34,091 bases of DNA from a virus: positions 1-34,091 of the IMG/VR virus record IMGVR_UViG_3300025759_000334. One strand, 5' to 3'. Each line of letters opens with the position of its first letter. Positions within the stretch are counted from its first letter, which is position 1. Under the pieces are notes generated by a model, which made no database searches, was not told where the DNA came from, and saw nothing but the letters and a program-made list of their open reading frames with translations. Positions 1-6,553 of the stretch are shown piece after piece. The translations under genes were made by a program, and so were the position numbers.

Positions 1-45
1 CTAATTGTATTAGTTTTAGTAGCTTCGTTCTTTATTAAGAAGTAA
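1..45 (+). CDS. C-terminal end of a possible membrane protein (partial at window edge)
   Basis: Reading from the first base gives 14 codons and a TAA. The peptide is a run of branched aliphatic residues (LIVLVLVASFF) followed by IKK, which looks like a C-terminal membrane helix ending in basic residues. It lies 30 nt upstream of the histone H1-like gene on the same strand, so both may share a transcript. Only the tail is visible, and AT-rich DNA easily produces such hydrophobic runs, so this stays tentative. Confidence 0.4.
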   Translation, partial: LIVLVLVASFFIKK

Positions 46-75
46 ATTAAATTATAAATCAAATCAAATTAAATT

Positions 76-270
76 ATGAGTTTTAATAAATGTGCAGGTA
101 TATATGATCAGTTACAAGATCTAGTAAATGACACTCAGTCAGATATGACTAAGTTTGTAGAGGGTAACAACTCTGCAGGCACGAGAGTCAGGAAAGCAAT
201 GCAAGCAATTAAAGGCTTGGCACAAGAACTAAGAGTTGAGGTTCAAAACCAGAAAAATTCTGAGTTTTAA
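76..270 (+). CDS. Histone H1-like DNA-binding protein (Hc1 type)
   Basis: A 64-aa protein of the small Hc1-like histone family common in Bacteroidota chromosomes. The diagnostic stretch is AGTRVRK (residues 34-40), followed by MQAIKGLAQELRVEVQ (42-57) in a helical, Lys/Arg-containing C-terminal half. Bacterial members are usually about 60 aa, so this copy is full length. It is thought to bind and compact DNA in the cytoplasm. The start is an ATG after an A/T-only leader without Shine-Dalgarno sequence. It is on the strand opposite to the virion genes and is followed 20 nt later by a strong terminator. The Lys/Arg-rich C-terminal tail seen in longer homologues is absent. In a phage it could help reorganise the host nucleoid or condition phage DNA; this role is inferred. 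Confidence 0.85.
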   Translation: MSFNKCAGIYDQLQDLVNDTQSDMTKFVEGNNSAGTRVRKAMQAIKGLAQELRVEVQNQKNSEF

Positions 271-290
271 CTAACTGTTAGAAAATAATA

Positions 291-322
291 AAGGGGGTAA
301 CGCAAGTTACTCCCTTTTTTTT
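291..322 (+). terminator. Rho-independent terminator, probably bidirectional
   Basis: GGGGGTAAC (293-301) pairs with GTTACTCCC (306-314) with one G-T wobble around a GCAA (GNRA) tetraloop, and eight T follow (315-322). It sits 20 nt after the histone H1-like stop. On the - strand the same stem is followed by TTTATTATTTT and begins just after the stop of the 25-aa micropeptide, so it can end both converging units. Confidence 0.9.
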
Positions 323-398
323 ATATTGCTACCGAAAAGATAGTGATCATAATCACAATGTATATTATTGGACTAAGATCTATTTGTTTTGTTTCCAT
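321..398 (-). CDS. 25-aa single-helix membrane micropeptide
   Basis: ATG at 398-396 opens a 25-codon frame ending in TAA at 323-321. It starts METKQIDLSP and continues as an uninterrupted hydrophobic segment (IIYIVIMITIFSVAI) to the C-terminus, giving a short polar charged head and one membrane helix. The stop codon runs directly into the terminator hairpin, exactly where the last gene of an operon should end. It is the final reading frame of the - strand late unit, 61 nt after the tail-fibre stop. A role in lysis (antiholin, pinholin-like or lysis regulator) would fit the late operon, but nothing in the sequence proves it. Known short phage membrane peptides make the size plausible. No homologue is recognised. 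Confidence 0.55.
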   Translation of the reverse strand: METKQIDLSPIIYIVIMITIFSVAI

Positions 399-400
399 AA

Positions 401-425
401 TTTTATAATTACAGAAATTATAAAA
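401..425 (-). promoter_or_regulatory. Perfect 10-bp inverted repeat in the leader of the micropeptide
   Basis: TTTTATAATT (401-410) and AATTATAAAA (416-425) are perfect inverted repeats around a 5-nt loop. On the - strand the hairpin ends two nucleotides before the ATG at 398. It could cover the translation start of the micropeptide or act as a weak end signal for the fibre gene. The stem is entirely A/T and no T-tract follows, so a terminator role is less likely. Confidence 0.4.
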
Positions 426-459
426 GCACTAATCACTTTAATGTTAAGAAATTGTTAAG

Positions 460-1233
460 TTATAGTTCGGTGTGATGGTTGTCAGGATTAAAGAAAATCT
501 TTTTGTCTGAAGCACCTAAACAATAACCTAAAATTCGTACAACGTTACCAGTACCAGTAGGTTTTGTTGCTGTTGCTTCTCCAGTTGCAGTGTGTGAGGC
601 ATACAACACGTCACCTATAGCTCCTGGATCGTGCTCTAAAGTTACAAAACCTCTCAACAACATACCACTTGAGTTTGATTCTTCGCCTAAAGCAACAGCT
701 AGTAAGCCATCACTAGTAGCAACTGCACTAGCGTCTACAAGCTCCCAAGAACTGTCGTTTTTTAAATGATATATTTTGCCTGCAACCATACTCTCTGTAT
801 TACCAAAAAATACAACGTCACCAGTAGATTCTGAAGCAACCCCTGTATCTGATCTTTTTAATACTCTCAATGGTATTTGAACTTTAGTTGTAAAAAGAGC
901 GCTAGTGTTATTCTGGGTAAATCTAACTACATTGTCTGTGGTTATAGAAAATACATCGTTATTATCAAACCCAATTTTAGTTGTAATATCACCATCATGA
1001 ATAATATAGTCTGCTATAGTTAAAGTGCTAGTGTTAAGATCTCCTGTGTTAGAATTAAAAGTTAAATTAGTTCCTGATTTAGGCGGTAAATTACCAGTTG
1101 CTGCTGTAACAAATAAAACATTACAAGACGTGTCTGTACTTTCATCTGCTACAGTAACATTAGTAGCAATACTAGCATTAGTAGCGTTAGTTACAGTTGT
1201 TAATGAATTATTAGCAGGTATATACTTAGCCAT
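460..1233 (-). CDS. Tail fibre-like structural protein
   Basis: A 257-aa protein of low complexity at its start (Asn/Thr/Ala-rich, residues 1-35), then GTNLTFNSNTGDL and the motif DYIIHDGDITTKIGFDNND (about 75-93). The pattern of a 'hGD..TKhGF....F.h' segment is widespread in tail and fibre proteins of marine phages. The C-terminal part, with GDVLYASHTATGEATATKP near 205-225, resembles the capping domain of fibre or spike proteins. Its ATG overlaps the TAA of the M15 peptidase gene (TAATG), so translation is probably coupled. The likely role is a distal fibre or spike contacting the host surface; the receptor is unknown. Confidence 0.65.
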   Translation of the reverse strand: MAKYIPANNSLTTVTNATNASIATNVTVADESTDTSCNVLFVTAATGNLPPKSGTNLTFNSNTGDLNTSTLTIADYIIHDGDITTKIGFDNNDVFSITTDNVVRFTQNNTSALFTTKVQIPLRVLKRSDTGVASESTGDVVFFGNTESMVAGKIYHLKNDSSWELVDASAVATSDGLLAVALGEESNSSGMLLRGFVTLEHDPGAIGDVLYASHTATGEATATKPTGTGNVVRILGYCLGASDKKIFFNPDNHHTEL

Positions 1234-1691
1234 TATATAACCTTGTATTTAGTTCTACCGTTTTCTTTATAAGCCTGTAAACATCTATTCCTATTTTCAT
1301 CTTCAGATACATAACTCACATGAACCCAATCAGGGTTATCTTCATCACCAAACTCCCATATCATCTGATCAAAATCTAGGTGTTTTTTTATAAACTCATA
1401 CATCTCAGCATTTGTAGCTCTATTAAAAGTATCATCTATATCAATAGCTTGACCGTGACAATGTTGTGATTTTGTACTACCACCTATAGCTTTATTAAGC
1501 TTTGGTGATCTAAAAAAACTATTAATTTTTATAGGTCCACCTACCCACATACGTAAAGGCTCAAACACTTCTTGAGCAAGCAGACACATATTGTCCATTT
1601 GCTCATTGTTTGGTTCATTACTTATATCTAAGCGCGTTGCTGTTCTGCTATACACACCTTCTTTGTAGCTTATGTGTTCACTTATTGCCAT
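1233..1691 (-). CDS. M15-family zinc peptidase, probable endolysin
   Basis: A 152-aa single-domain protein of the M15 D-Ala-D-Ala peptidase type. It shows SFFRSPKLNKAIGG (58-71), SQHCHGQAIDID (75-86) with predicted zinc ligands His77 and Asp84, and DWVHVSY (121-127) with the third ligand His124. Glu113 in MIWEF is a candidate catalytic base. It should cleave peptide crosslinks of peptidoglycan. It has no signal peptide, as expected for a holin-dependent endolysin. It lies between small virion proteins and the fibre gene, about 5 kb from the holin-like gene, so a virion-associated wall-opening enzyme is an alternative. Confidence 0.85.
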   Translation of the reverse strand: MAISEHISYKEGVYSRTATRLDISNEPNNEQMDNMCLLAQEVFEPLRMWVGGPIKINSFFRSPKLNKAIGGSTKSQHCHGQAIDIDDTFNRATNAEMYEFIKKHLDFDQMIWEFGDEDNPDWVHVSYVSEDENRNRCLQAYKENGRTKYKVI

Positions 1692-1692
1692 G

Positions 1693-2001
1693 TTACCTGG
1701 TTATTAATACATCTACAGGCACTGCCGTAGCTAGTTTAATTCGCATTGAAAAACCATTAGATGTATTGTCAAAAACTATATTGTCTTCTTCGTTTAATAT
1801 TAGAGTTGTACCACTTGGTATTTCTACATTTTTCAACAGATAATAGTTGTTGGCTCCTTTATTTAAAAAAAGATCAACTTTAGTCGTACTACTCGCGTGT
1901 ACATTAGCTATAGACATACGTTTAATATCACTAACGTTGTCTCCTGCTGCTAATAAATTTTGAGTTAGTACTGTCGTTATATTATGCTGTAAAGTAGCCA
2001 A
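1693..2001 (-). CDS. Small beta-rich virion protein
   Basis: A 102-aa protein starting MATLQHN, with alternating hydrophobic residues throughout (KVDLFLNKG, YYLLKNVEIPSGTTLIL) and no charged coils. The pattern IANVHASSTTKVDLFL.....YYLLK..EIP.GTTL fits a compact beta-sandwich. I have seen similar small proteins among structural genes of marine phages, but no function is established. It is one nucleotide from the M15 gene and two from the preceding 132-aa gene, so it is tightly built into the late operon. A decoration or fibre-accessory role is possible. Confidence 0.55.
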   Translation of the reverse strand: MATLQHNITTVLTQNLLAAGDNVSDIKRMSIANVHASSTTKVDLFLNKGANNYYLLKNVEIPSGTTLILNEEDNIVFDNTSNGFSMRIKLATAVPVDVLITR

Positions 2002-2003
2002 TG

Positions 2004-2402
2004 TTACTCAGAAATAATCATGTGTTCTAACACCATACCAGTAGTTACACTTGGTTGATATTTAATATCACTAGTGTCAGCAGCTGCTTCCCAAGGAAAA
2101 AACATCCAGTCTCCAGCGTATAATTTACCAATTGGCTCAGAGTTCATTGTTATAGTAAAATACTCTGTAGCGTCAGTAGATTTGTTAGCTAAGTAAACTT
2201 TGTGAGACCCATTGTCGTAAGCGTCTCCATCATACAAAATTACAGCGCCACTAGCTACTGATTTAGTTCTCCCCACACCACTTGTGTTTTCTAAACCAAC
2301 TGTTTGACCAGCTTTGTAAAGAGTTGTAGTTGTAGACAGCGATAAAGGATCACCAGTAAGATCTGAGCTGTTTATTGTTATTGTTGCCGTCGTTGTTGCC
2401 AT
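2004..2402 (-). CDS. Small virion protein, paralogue A of a tandem pair
   Basis: A 132-aa protein with N-terminal MATTTATITINSSDLTGDPL and C-terminal GMVLEHMIISE. The upstream neighbour shares this architecture: MATT at the start, an SSDL..D.L.L.T segment, a Gly-Leu in the first third, a Val-Tyr-x-(A/K)-Asn near the middle, and GxxxEHMxI at the end. The two probably arose by tandem duplication. The protein is beta-rich and soluble with no signal peptide. The leader is a run of AAAT repeats. Function is unknown; a minor capsid or tail decoration is the best guess. Confidence 0.55.
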   Translation of the reverse strand: MATTTATITINSSDLTGDPLSLSTTTTLYKAGQTVGLENTSGVGRTKSVASGAVILYDGDAYDNGSHKVYLANKSTDATEYFTITMNSEPIGKLYAGDWMFFPWEAAADTSDIKYQPSVTTGMVLEHMIISE

Positions 2403-2439
2403 ATTTATTTATTTATTTATTGTTATTGTTTAATTTTTA

Positions 2440-2841
2440 TTATGCGTTTGTACCTATTACCATGTGCTCTATTATAGTTCCAGAAGTTGAAGTATAAAAC
2501 TTTAACGTAAAGTCACCAGACGTTGGCATATAAGCAAATTGACCACCATGTATTTGTAAAACCATGCCGTCAGGATCACCAGAAAAATACCCGTACACAA
2601 CGTTATTACTAGCGTGGTAGTCAGCAGTATTTTTAACGTATATAAAATTTGGTGATGCAAAGGCATCAGCAGTATCAACTGTTACTTGGCCTGAAGCCGT
2701 ACCAATAGCTGTTGATGTAACAGCAGATCTACTTAAACCGCCAGTATGCGGAGCTACTATAGAAGCTAAAGTGGTAAGTTCTAAAGTGTCAGACAATAGG
2801 TCTGAACTTGTCAATGTTAATTGTGCAATTGTTGTTGCCAT
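2440..2841 (-). CDS. Small virion protein, paralogue B of a tandem pair
   Basis: A 133-aa protein starting MATTIAQLTLTSSDLLSDTL and ending GTIIEHMVIGTNA, the same framework as the following 132-aa gene but diverged in the middle, which here has IYVKNTADYHASNN and a Gly-rich GDPDGMVLQIHGGQF. It starts one nucleotide after the stop of the 763-aa T9SS protein, so it is read as part of the same unit even though it is cytoplasmic and virion-like. Keeping two diverged copies suggests a heteromeric structure or different positions in the virion. Confidence 0.55.
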   Translation of the reverse strand: MATTIAQLTLTSSDLLSDTLELTTLASIVAPHTGGLSRSAVTSTAIGTASGQVTVDTADAFASPNFIYVKNTADYHASNNVVYGYFSGDPDGMVLQIHGGQFAYMPTSGDFTLKFYTSTSGTIIEHMVIGTNA

Positions 2842-2842
2842 A

Positions 2843-5134
2843 TTATTTTTTTATTATTTGTTTGTAAATATATTTGTTGTCGTGTTTTAGACGTAGCACG
2901 TATGCCCCAGGGCTTAATCTAGACACGTCTAAGACGCTTATTTGTTTTTCAGATATTAGTACTTCTCCTACGCTATTTATAACCTCTGCATCAACTTTTT
3001 CATTTATGTTAATTAGCTGATTTGTAGGGTTGGGATATACTACTATATCGTTTTGTATTCTTGAAGGTAATGGTCCTGACCAAGTACCGTCACAATAATT
3101 GTATGTTGCTTGACAAACTGTGTCCCACTCATTTTCACAACAGTATTCGTCTATGTCTATTACCCAAGCATAGCAAGGGTCGTTTAGCCAATAGGGTATA
3201 CTATCGCCAGTAATACAACCTGCACTATAACGACAAGATAAAGAATCGTTAATATTAGCATTTGCGTTAAAGTTATACGCTGCTTGATCCATGCAACCCA
3301 TAACGATAGTGATACACGAACCGTTATCCGTGTTAGCCAATGGATCGTAGTTAAGAGCCAAACTATCCATACACCCATAAACATAAGCAATACAACTAAA
3401 ATCCTCCGTGTTCGCTGTTGGGGAATAATTAAGCGCAGAAGGATCCGTGCAACCATATATGTAAGGAACACAAGAATTGTTATCAGCATTAGCTAGTGGG
3501 TTATAATTAAAAGCCGTACTGTCTGTACAACCATAAATAGGTAGTATACAGCTAAAATCATCTGTATTACAAGTATCACAATAATTTAAAGCACTTGGGT
3601 CTGTGCAACCGTATATAAACGGCACGCAACTATTATTGTCTGAATTTGCTAATGGATAATAATTAAATGCCGTTGAATCTGTACAACCGTAAATAAACGG
3701 TACACAAGAGCCGTTATCTATATTTGCTAGTTGATTATAGTTATACATAGTTGGGTCAGTACAACCTAAAACCTCCGCTACACAAGTGCTATCATCTACG
3801 TTTGCTAGTGGATCATAGTTAAAAGCTGTAACGTCAGTACAACCATAAACAATACCTATACAGCTACCATCATCAGTATTTGCTAAACTGTCATAGTTAA
3901 AAGCTATAGGTGATGTACAACCAAATATAACTTGTATGCAAGTACCAGGTGTGTTTGCAAGTGGATTATAGTTAAACGCCACTTGCTGCATACAACCTAC
4001 AACTACAGGTAAGCAACCTCCGTTATCTACATTAGCTAAGCTGTCATAGTTAAACGCTGTTGAATCAGCGCAACCAAATACAGCTAGTGTTTCGCAGCTA
4101 TCTTGTATATTTATATCTGTATAATAAGCGTTAGCAGTGTCAATGTGATATTCTAAATATGCTGGTGATATACAACCAGGATAATAAAAACAATCATCAG
4201 ATGTATTAGCGCTATCAACATAGTTAAACGCTAAAGTATCTAAACAACCATAAACTACTTCTTCACATATATTACCACAATAAGTAAAACCTTCGTATAA
4301 ATAAAATGGTACTATAAATGGCGGTTGAACACTTATAGCTGTATCACCATCTGGTGCGATTAGTGTGAAGCCACACTCTATAGCTGTAAACTGAGCTTGT
4401 TGGCTAACAAACAACTTAGCACTAACAGGAGCTGGTGCGTATAAGTCTATAGTAAAAGCTTGATTAAAACCACCGTTTGTCATTGCAAAAGAAGTTGTAT
4501 CATCTTCTTGGTATATTTCTAAAACAGTACCTATCCAACCATTACCTATTAAATCATGTAGTATAAGATCGTAAGTGCATTGCGCAATATTATCCATTGA
4601 GTTTGCTAGTGGGTCATAATTATACATAGTGCTATCAGTACAACCATATACTATTAATGTACTACAGCTACTATCACTAACGTTAGCTAGTGGATTATAT
4701 TCTAAGTAATCATCATCTAGACAACCAGGTACAGGCGGTGGTGGTGGGCAAAAATCAGATATAAATGTATGCGTAGTATCGTAACCAAAAGCAGGGTCAT
4801 CACCATAAACTAAAGTATCACCACACTGCAAAATATAGTACGAGCCATCTTGTCCACCCCATATACTACCTTCTAAACCATCTCCAAACAAATCATATAT
4901 AGTAAATGATAACTCACCAGGCGGTAAACAATTAACAATAAACTGTGGTTCGTAGTTAGGTACATTTGTATATGGACCACCAGATATAATAATGTTACCT
5001 AAAGTGTCTTGAATATCCCAAGTAGTTTCTGATGGGTACTGATCTAAGTTTATATTAATTAAAGTGTTTACACAAGGGCCTTGAGCAAATAATAAACTTG
5101 GTAATAATAATATAAGTAGTAGTAATTTTTTCAT
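2843..5134 (-). CDS. Large secreted Cys-rich repeat protein with T9SS C-terminal sorting domain
   Basis: A 763-aa predicted cell-surface protein. Residues 1-18 are a Sec signal peptide (MKKLLLLILLLPSLLFAQ). An N-terminal module (20-130) carries YPSETTWDI and IYDLFGDG, and a related module with LHDLIGNGW follows near 190-290. About 15 copies of a roughly 26-residue repeat with consensus GCTDxxAxNYxPLANxDxxSC occur, two before and the rest after the second module, becoming continuous from about 354 to 640. A CC...WD..C...Y..C module follows (about 660-682). Residues 690-763 match a type A T9SS sorting domain: VYPNPTNQ, then IINSVGEVL, LSPGAYVLRL and a KQIIKK end. Such proteins are typical of marine Bacteroidota, where the sorting domain is removed on export. 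Here the gene sits in a phage late operon, one nucleotide from the Omp28-type gene. Adhesin, receptor masking or surface decoration are possible roles. Confidence 0.85.
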   Translation of the reverse strand: MKKLLLLILLLPSLLFAQGPCVNTLININLDQYPSETTWDIQDTLGNIIISGGPYTNVPNYEPQFIVNCLPPGELSFTIYDLFGDGLEGSIWGGQDGSYYILQCGDTLVYGDDPAFGYDTTHTFISDFCPPPPPVPGCLDDDYLEYNPLANVSDSSCSTLIVYGCTDSTMYNYDPLANSMDNIAQCTYDLILHDLIGNGWIGTVLEIYQEDDTTSFAMTNGGFNQAFTIDLYAPAPVSAKLFVSQQAQFTAIECGFTLIAPDGDTAISVQPPFIVPFYLYEGFTYCGNICEEVVYGCLDTLAFNYVDSANTSDDCFYYPGCISPAYLEYHIDTANAYYTDINIQDSCETLAVFGCADSTAFNYDSLANVDNGGCLPVVVGCMQQVAFNYNPLANTPGTCIQVIFGCTSPIAFNYDSLANTDDGSCIGIVYGCTDVTAFNYDPLANVDDSTCVAEVLGCTDPTMYNYNQLANIDNGSCVPFIYGCTDSTAFNYYPLANSDNNSCVPFIYGCTDPSALNYCDTCNTDDFSCILPIYGCTDSTAFNYNPLANADNNSCVPYIYGCTDPSALNYSPTANTEDFSCIAYVYGCMDSLALNYDPLANTDNGSCITIVMGCMDQAAYNFNANANINDSLSCRYSAGCITGDSIPYWLNDPCYAWVIDIDEYCCENEWDTVCQATYNYCDGTWSGPLPSRIQNDIVVYPNPTNQLININEKVDAEVINSVGEVLISEKQISVLDVSRLSPGAYVLRLKHDNKYIYKQIIKK

Positions 5135-5135
5135 A

Positions 5136-6140
5136 TTAAAATTGAATAAACTTCTTATTGTTCTTTATATATATTGTATTTTTCTTTATATCTGTTACAG
5201 TTCTACCATATATATCATATATAATATTGTCGTTTACAATAGGTATTATTTCTGTTACAGCAACTGGGGGTGGACTTGGCCATGTAACTTTAGCGCTTGC
5301 TCCTGTTATAATATCTCCTTGTTGGTTTTCTGTAACAAAAGCTATTGCTTCAATATGATCAACTACAAAAGCAATATCATTAATAAACTGAGGTATTTCG
5401 TATATATACTGTGCTATTACAAAAAATCCTGGAAGAGTTGCTTGGTTATACGTTATTTGATCACCCCATAAAGGCGTAACGTAATCTCTTACCATATGTT
5501 GGTGTGAATATGTTGGTTGCCAAGGACCATTTATAATAGCTCCTGGATTAAATTGTGATGCTCCTGATTGTGGACCAGGTACACTATCTTGTGCTAAAAC
5601 AACATTTAAATAATTTATAGGTGAAAAACCAAAACCATCAACCTCTACTGAATCTGTCCAATATACGCCAACGTCTATAATTAAAGTTTCATTAATTGTA
5701 TCGTGTTGCATTACCATGCTTACGTTTGCATATGATGGTGATGCTAGTATTTCAGAAGCTGCATCCGCCCAATCGCCTCTACCCATAGCTGTACCACCAC
5801 CTTGGGTCATAGGAAATTGATACCTATTAACTGTTCCAGCTGGGTAACCTGCTATATTAGATATATTAGCTATGCTACTATTTCCAGCAACTCTAAAATC
5901 AGGATCACCTTGTTGTGGTGATGCGTAACCGCCAGTATGTAAGTTTAAAATAAACACATCGTTAGGATATGCGTTTTTTATATTTTGTGCCACAACGTGT
6001 CCATCAGGACAAAAACCACAATAGATGCCTGTAAATTCTTCAAGCACAACATTTTTATTTTGTGGAACTGTGTCTAATGTTATCTGCCCAAAAGACATTA
6101 ATGGTAGCAATAGTGCTAAAAATAAACTACGCACAACCAC
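5136..6140 (-). CDS. Omp28-type thioredoxin-fold surface protein with short T9SS tail
   Basis: A 334-aa predicted exported protein. Residues 1-19 form a signal peptide ending SFGQ. VVLEEFTGIYCGFCPDGH (31-48) carries the Cys41-x-x-Cys44 motif of the Omp28 family, a thioredoxin-like fold. The middle is beta-rich with many aromatic residues. The end (YDIYGRTVTDIKKNTIYIKNNKKF) is a shortened type A T9SS sorting tail. The frame has no ATG near its start: the best start is GTG at 6140-6138, with a second GTG two codons on. This start lies inside the end of the six-Cys micropeptide, a 14-nt overlap, so re-initiation is likely. The disulphide motif suggests an oxidoreductase or a structural disulphide. 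In the island it may act on the Cys-rich 763-aa neighbour; that is inference. Confidence 0.8.
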   Translation of the reverse strand: MVVRSLFLALLLPLMSFGQITLDTVPQNKNVVLEEFTGIYCGFCPDGHVVAQNIKNAYPNDVFILNLHTGGYASPQQGDPDFRVAGNSSIANISNIAGYPAGTVNRYQFPMTQGGGTAMGRGDWADAASEILASPSYANVSMVMQHDTINETLIIDVGVYWTDSVEVDGFGFSPINYLNVVLAQDSVPGPQSGASQFNPGAIINGPWQPTYSHQHMVRDYVTPLWGDQITYNQATLPGFFVIAQYIYEIPQFINDIAFVVDHIEAIAFVTENQQGDIITGASAKVTWPSPPPVAVTEIIPIVNDNIIYDIYGRTVTDIKKNTIYIKNNKKFIQF

Positions 6141-6213
6141 AGTCTTTACATAGTCCTAAGCAAATATAACCAAAAGTTATTTTACAAATCAATTTACATA
6201 TTTTTTCTTTCAT
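6127..6213 (-). CDS. 28-aa micropeptide with six cysteines
   Basis: ATG at 6213-6211, eight nucleotides after the TAA of the thioredoxin-like gene and preceded by ATAAAAAT, opens 28 codons to TAG at 6129-6127. The peptide begins MKEKICKLIC and ends LCKDCGCA. Cysteines are at 6, 10, 18, 22, 25 and 27, that is CxxxC, CxxxC and CxC, on an amphipathic Lys/Ile background. It fills the gap between two thioredoxin-fold genes, and its stop overlaps the GTG start of the Omp28-type gene. Six Cys in 28 residues is far above chance in AT-rich DNA. It could be a metal-binding peptide, a redox substrate or a translation-coupling leader. No homologue is recognised with certainty. Confidence 0.6.
   Translation of the reverse strand: MKEKICKLICKITFGYICLGLCKDCGCA
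6161..6192 (-). promoter_or_regulatory. Candidate Bacteroidota-type promoter
   Basis: On the - strand TATATTTG (6168-6161) matches the Bacteroidota -7 element TAnnTTTG, with TTG (6192-6190) 21 nt upstream, inside the 17-23 nt spacing reported for Flavobacterium. A TTTG with 16-nt spacing is also present. It would start transcripts just before the GTG of the Omp28-type gene. The motif lies inside the micropeptide coding sequence and is short, so chance is a real possibility. Confidence 0.25.
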
Positions 6214-6221
6214 ATTTTTAT

Positions 6222-6548
6222 TTAAAAGTCACTCATTAATAATTCATCTATTACTCCTTGCATCTCTTTTCTTGTTGCTTTCATGCTAAAAGATATATCA
6301 GCTTGAAACCTTTTTACTTCTTCACCATCTTTAAATATAACAACTGTAGGTACAATTATTATATTATGTTTTTCTTGTATCTTAGGTGATTTAGCTATAT
6401 CAACATATACTATATCGCAGTCAGTAAGTTTTCCTATATATGATACTTTGTTAGGATCGTTCCACTCAGCATTGAAATGTGTAACTACAATTTGTGAGCT
6501 AGCGCTTAAACTAAATACCGCTAATAATATTAGTAATAATTTTTTCAT
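6222..6548 (-). CDS. Secreted thioredoxin-like protein lacking catalytic cysteines
   Basis: A 108-aa protein with signal peptide MKKLLLILLAVFSLSASSQ (1-19) and a thioredoxin core: beta-strand VVTHFNAEW (21-29), then IVYVDIAKSPKIQEKHNI, the cis-proline loop IVPT (65-68, Pro67) and VVIFKDGEEVKRF (69-81). The position of the WCGPC active site reads WNDPN (29-33), so both catalytic Cys are replaced by Asn. Only Cys44 remains. It cannot act as a disulphide oxidoreductase and is more likely a binding or chaperone module in the periplasm. It is eight nucleotides before the six-Cys micropeptide. The preserved cis-Pro and strand pattern argue for selection on the fold rather than decay. Confidence 0.8.
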   Translation of the reverse strand: MKKLLLILLAVFSLSASSQIVVTHFNAEWNDPNKVSYIGKLTDCDIVYVDIAKSPKIQEKHNIIIVPTVVIFKDGEEVKRFQADISFSMKATRKEMQGVIDELLMSDF

Positions 6549-6553
6549 TTAAT

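Noticed and set aside
342-357. GTGA-N6-TCAC palindrome resembling a CRP/FNR-type site
   Set aside because: It falls inside the coding sequence of the 25-aa membrane micropeptide, is A/T-rich around it, and lies next to a terminator where an activator site has no target gene.
460-2841. Possible diversity-generating retroelement target in the fibre and small virion genes
   Set aside because: No reverse transcriptase, template repeat or A-specific mutated near-repeat is visible in the window.
3200-4100. Periodic pattern that could suggest a CRISPR array or DNA tandem repeat
   Set aside because: The periodicity is about 78 bp, in frame, diverged at the DNA level and explained by the 26-residue protein repeat.
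5142-5471. 109-codon Tyr/Ile/Cys-rich open frame on the + strand
   Set aside because: It is the complement of the AT-rich 3' part of the Omp28-type gene, which has a clear signal peptide, CGFC motif and T9SS tail.
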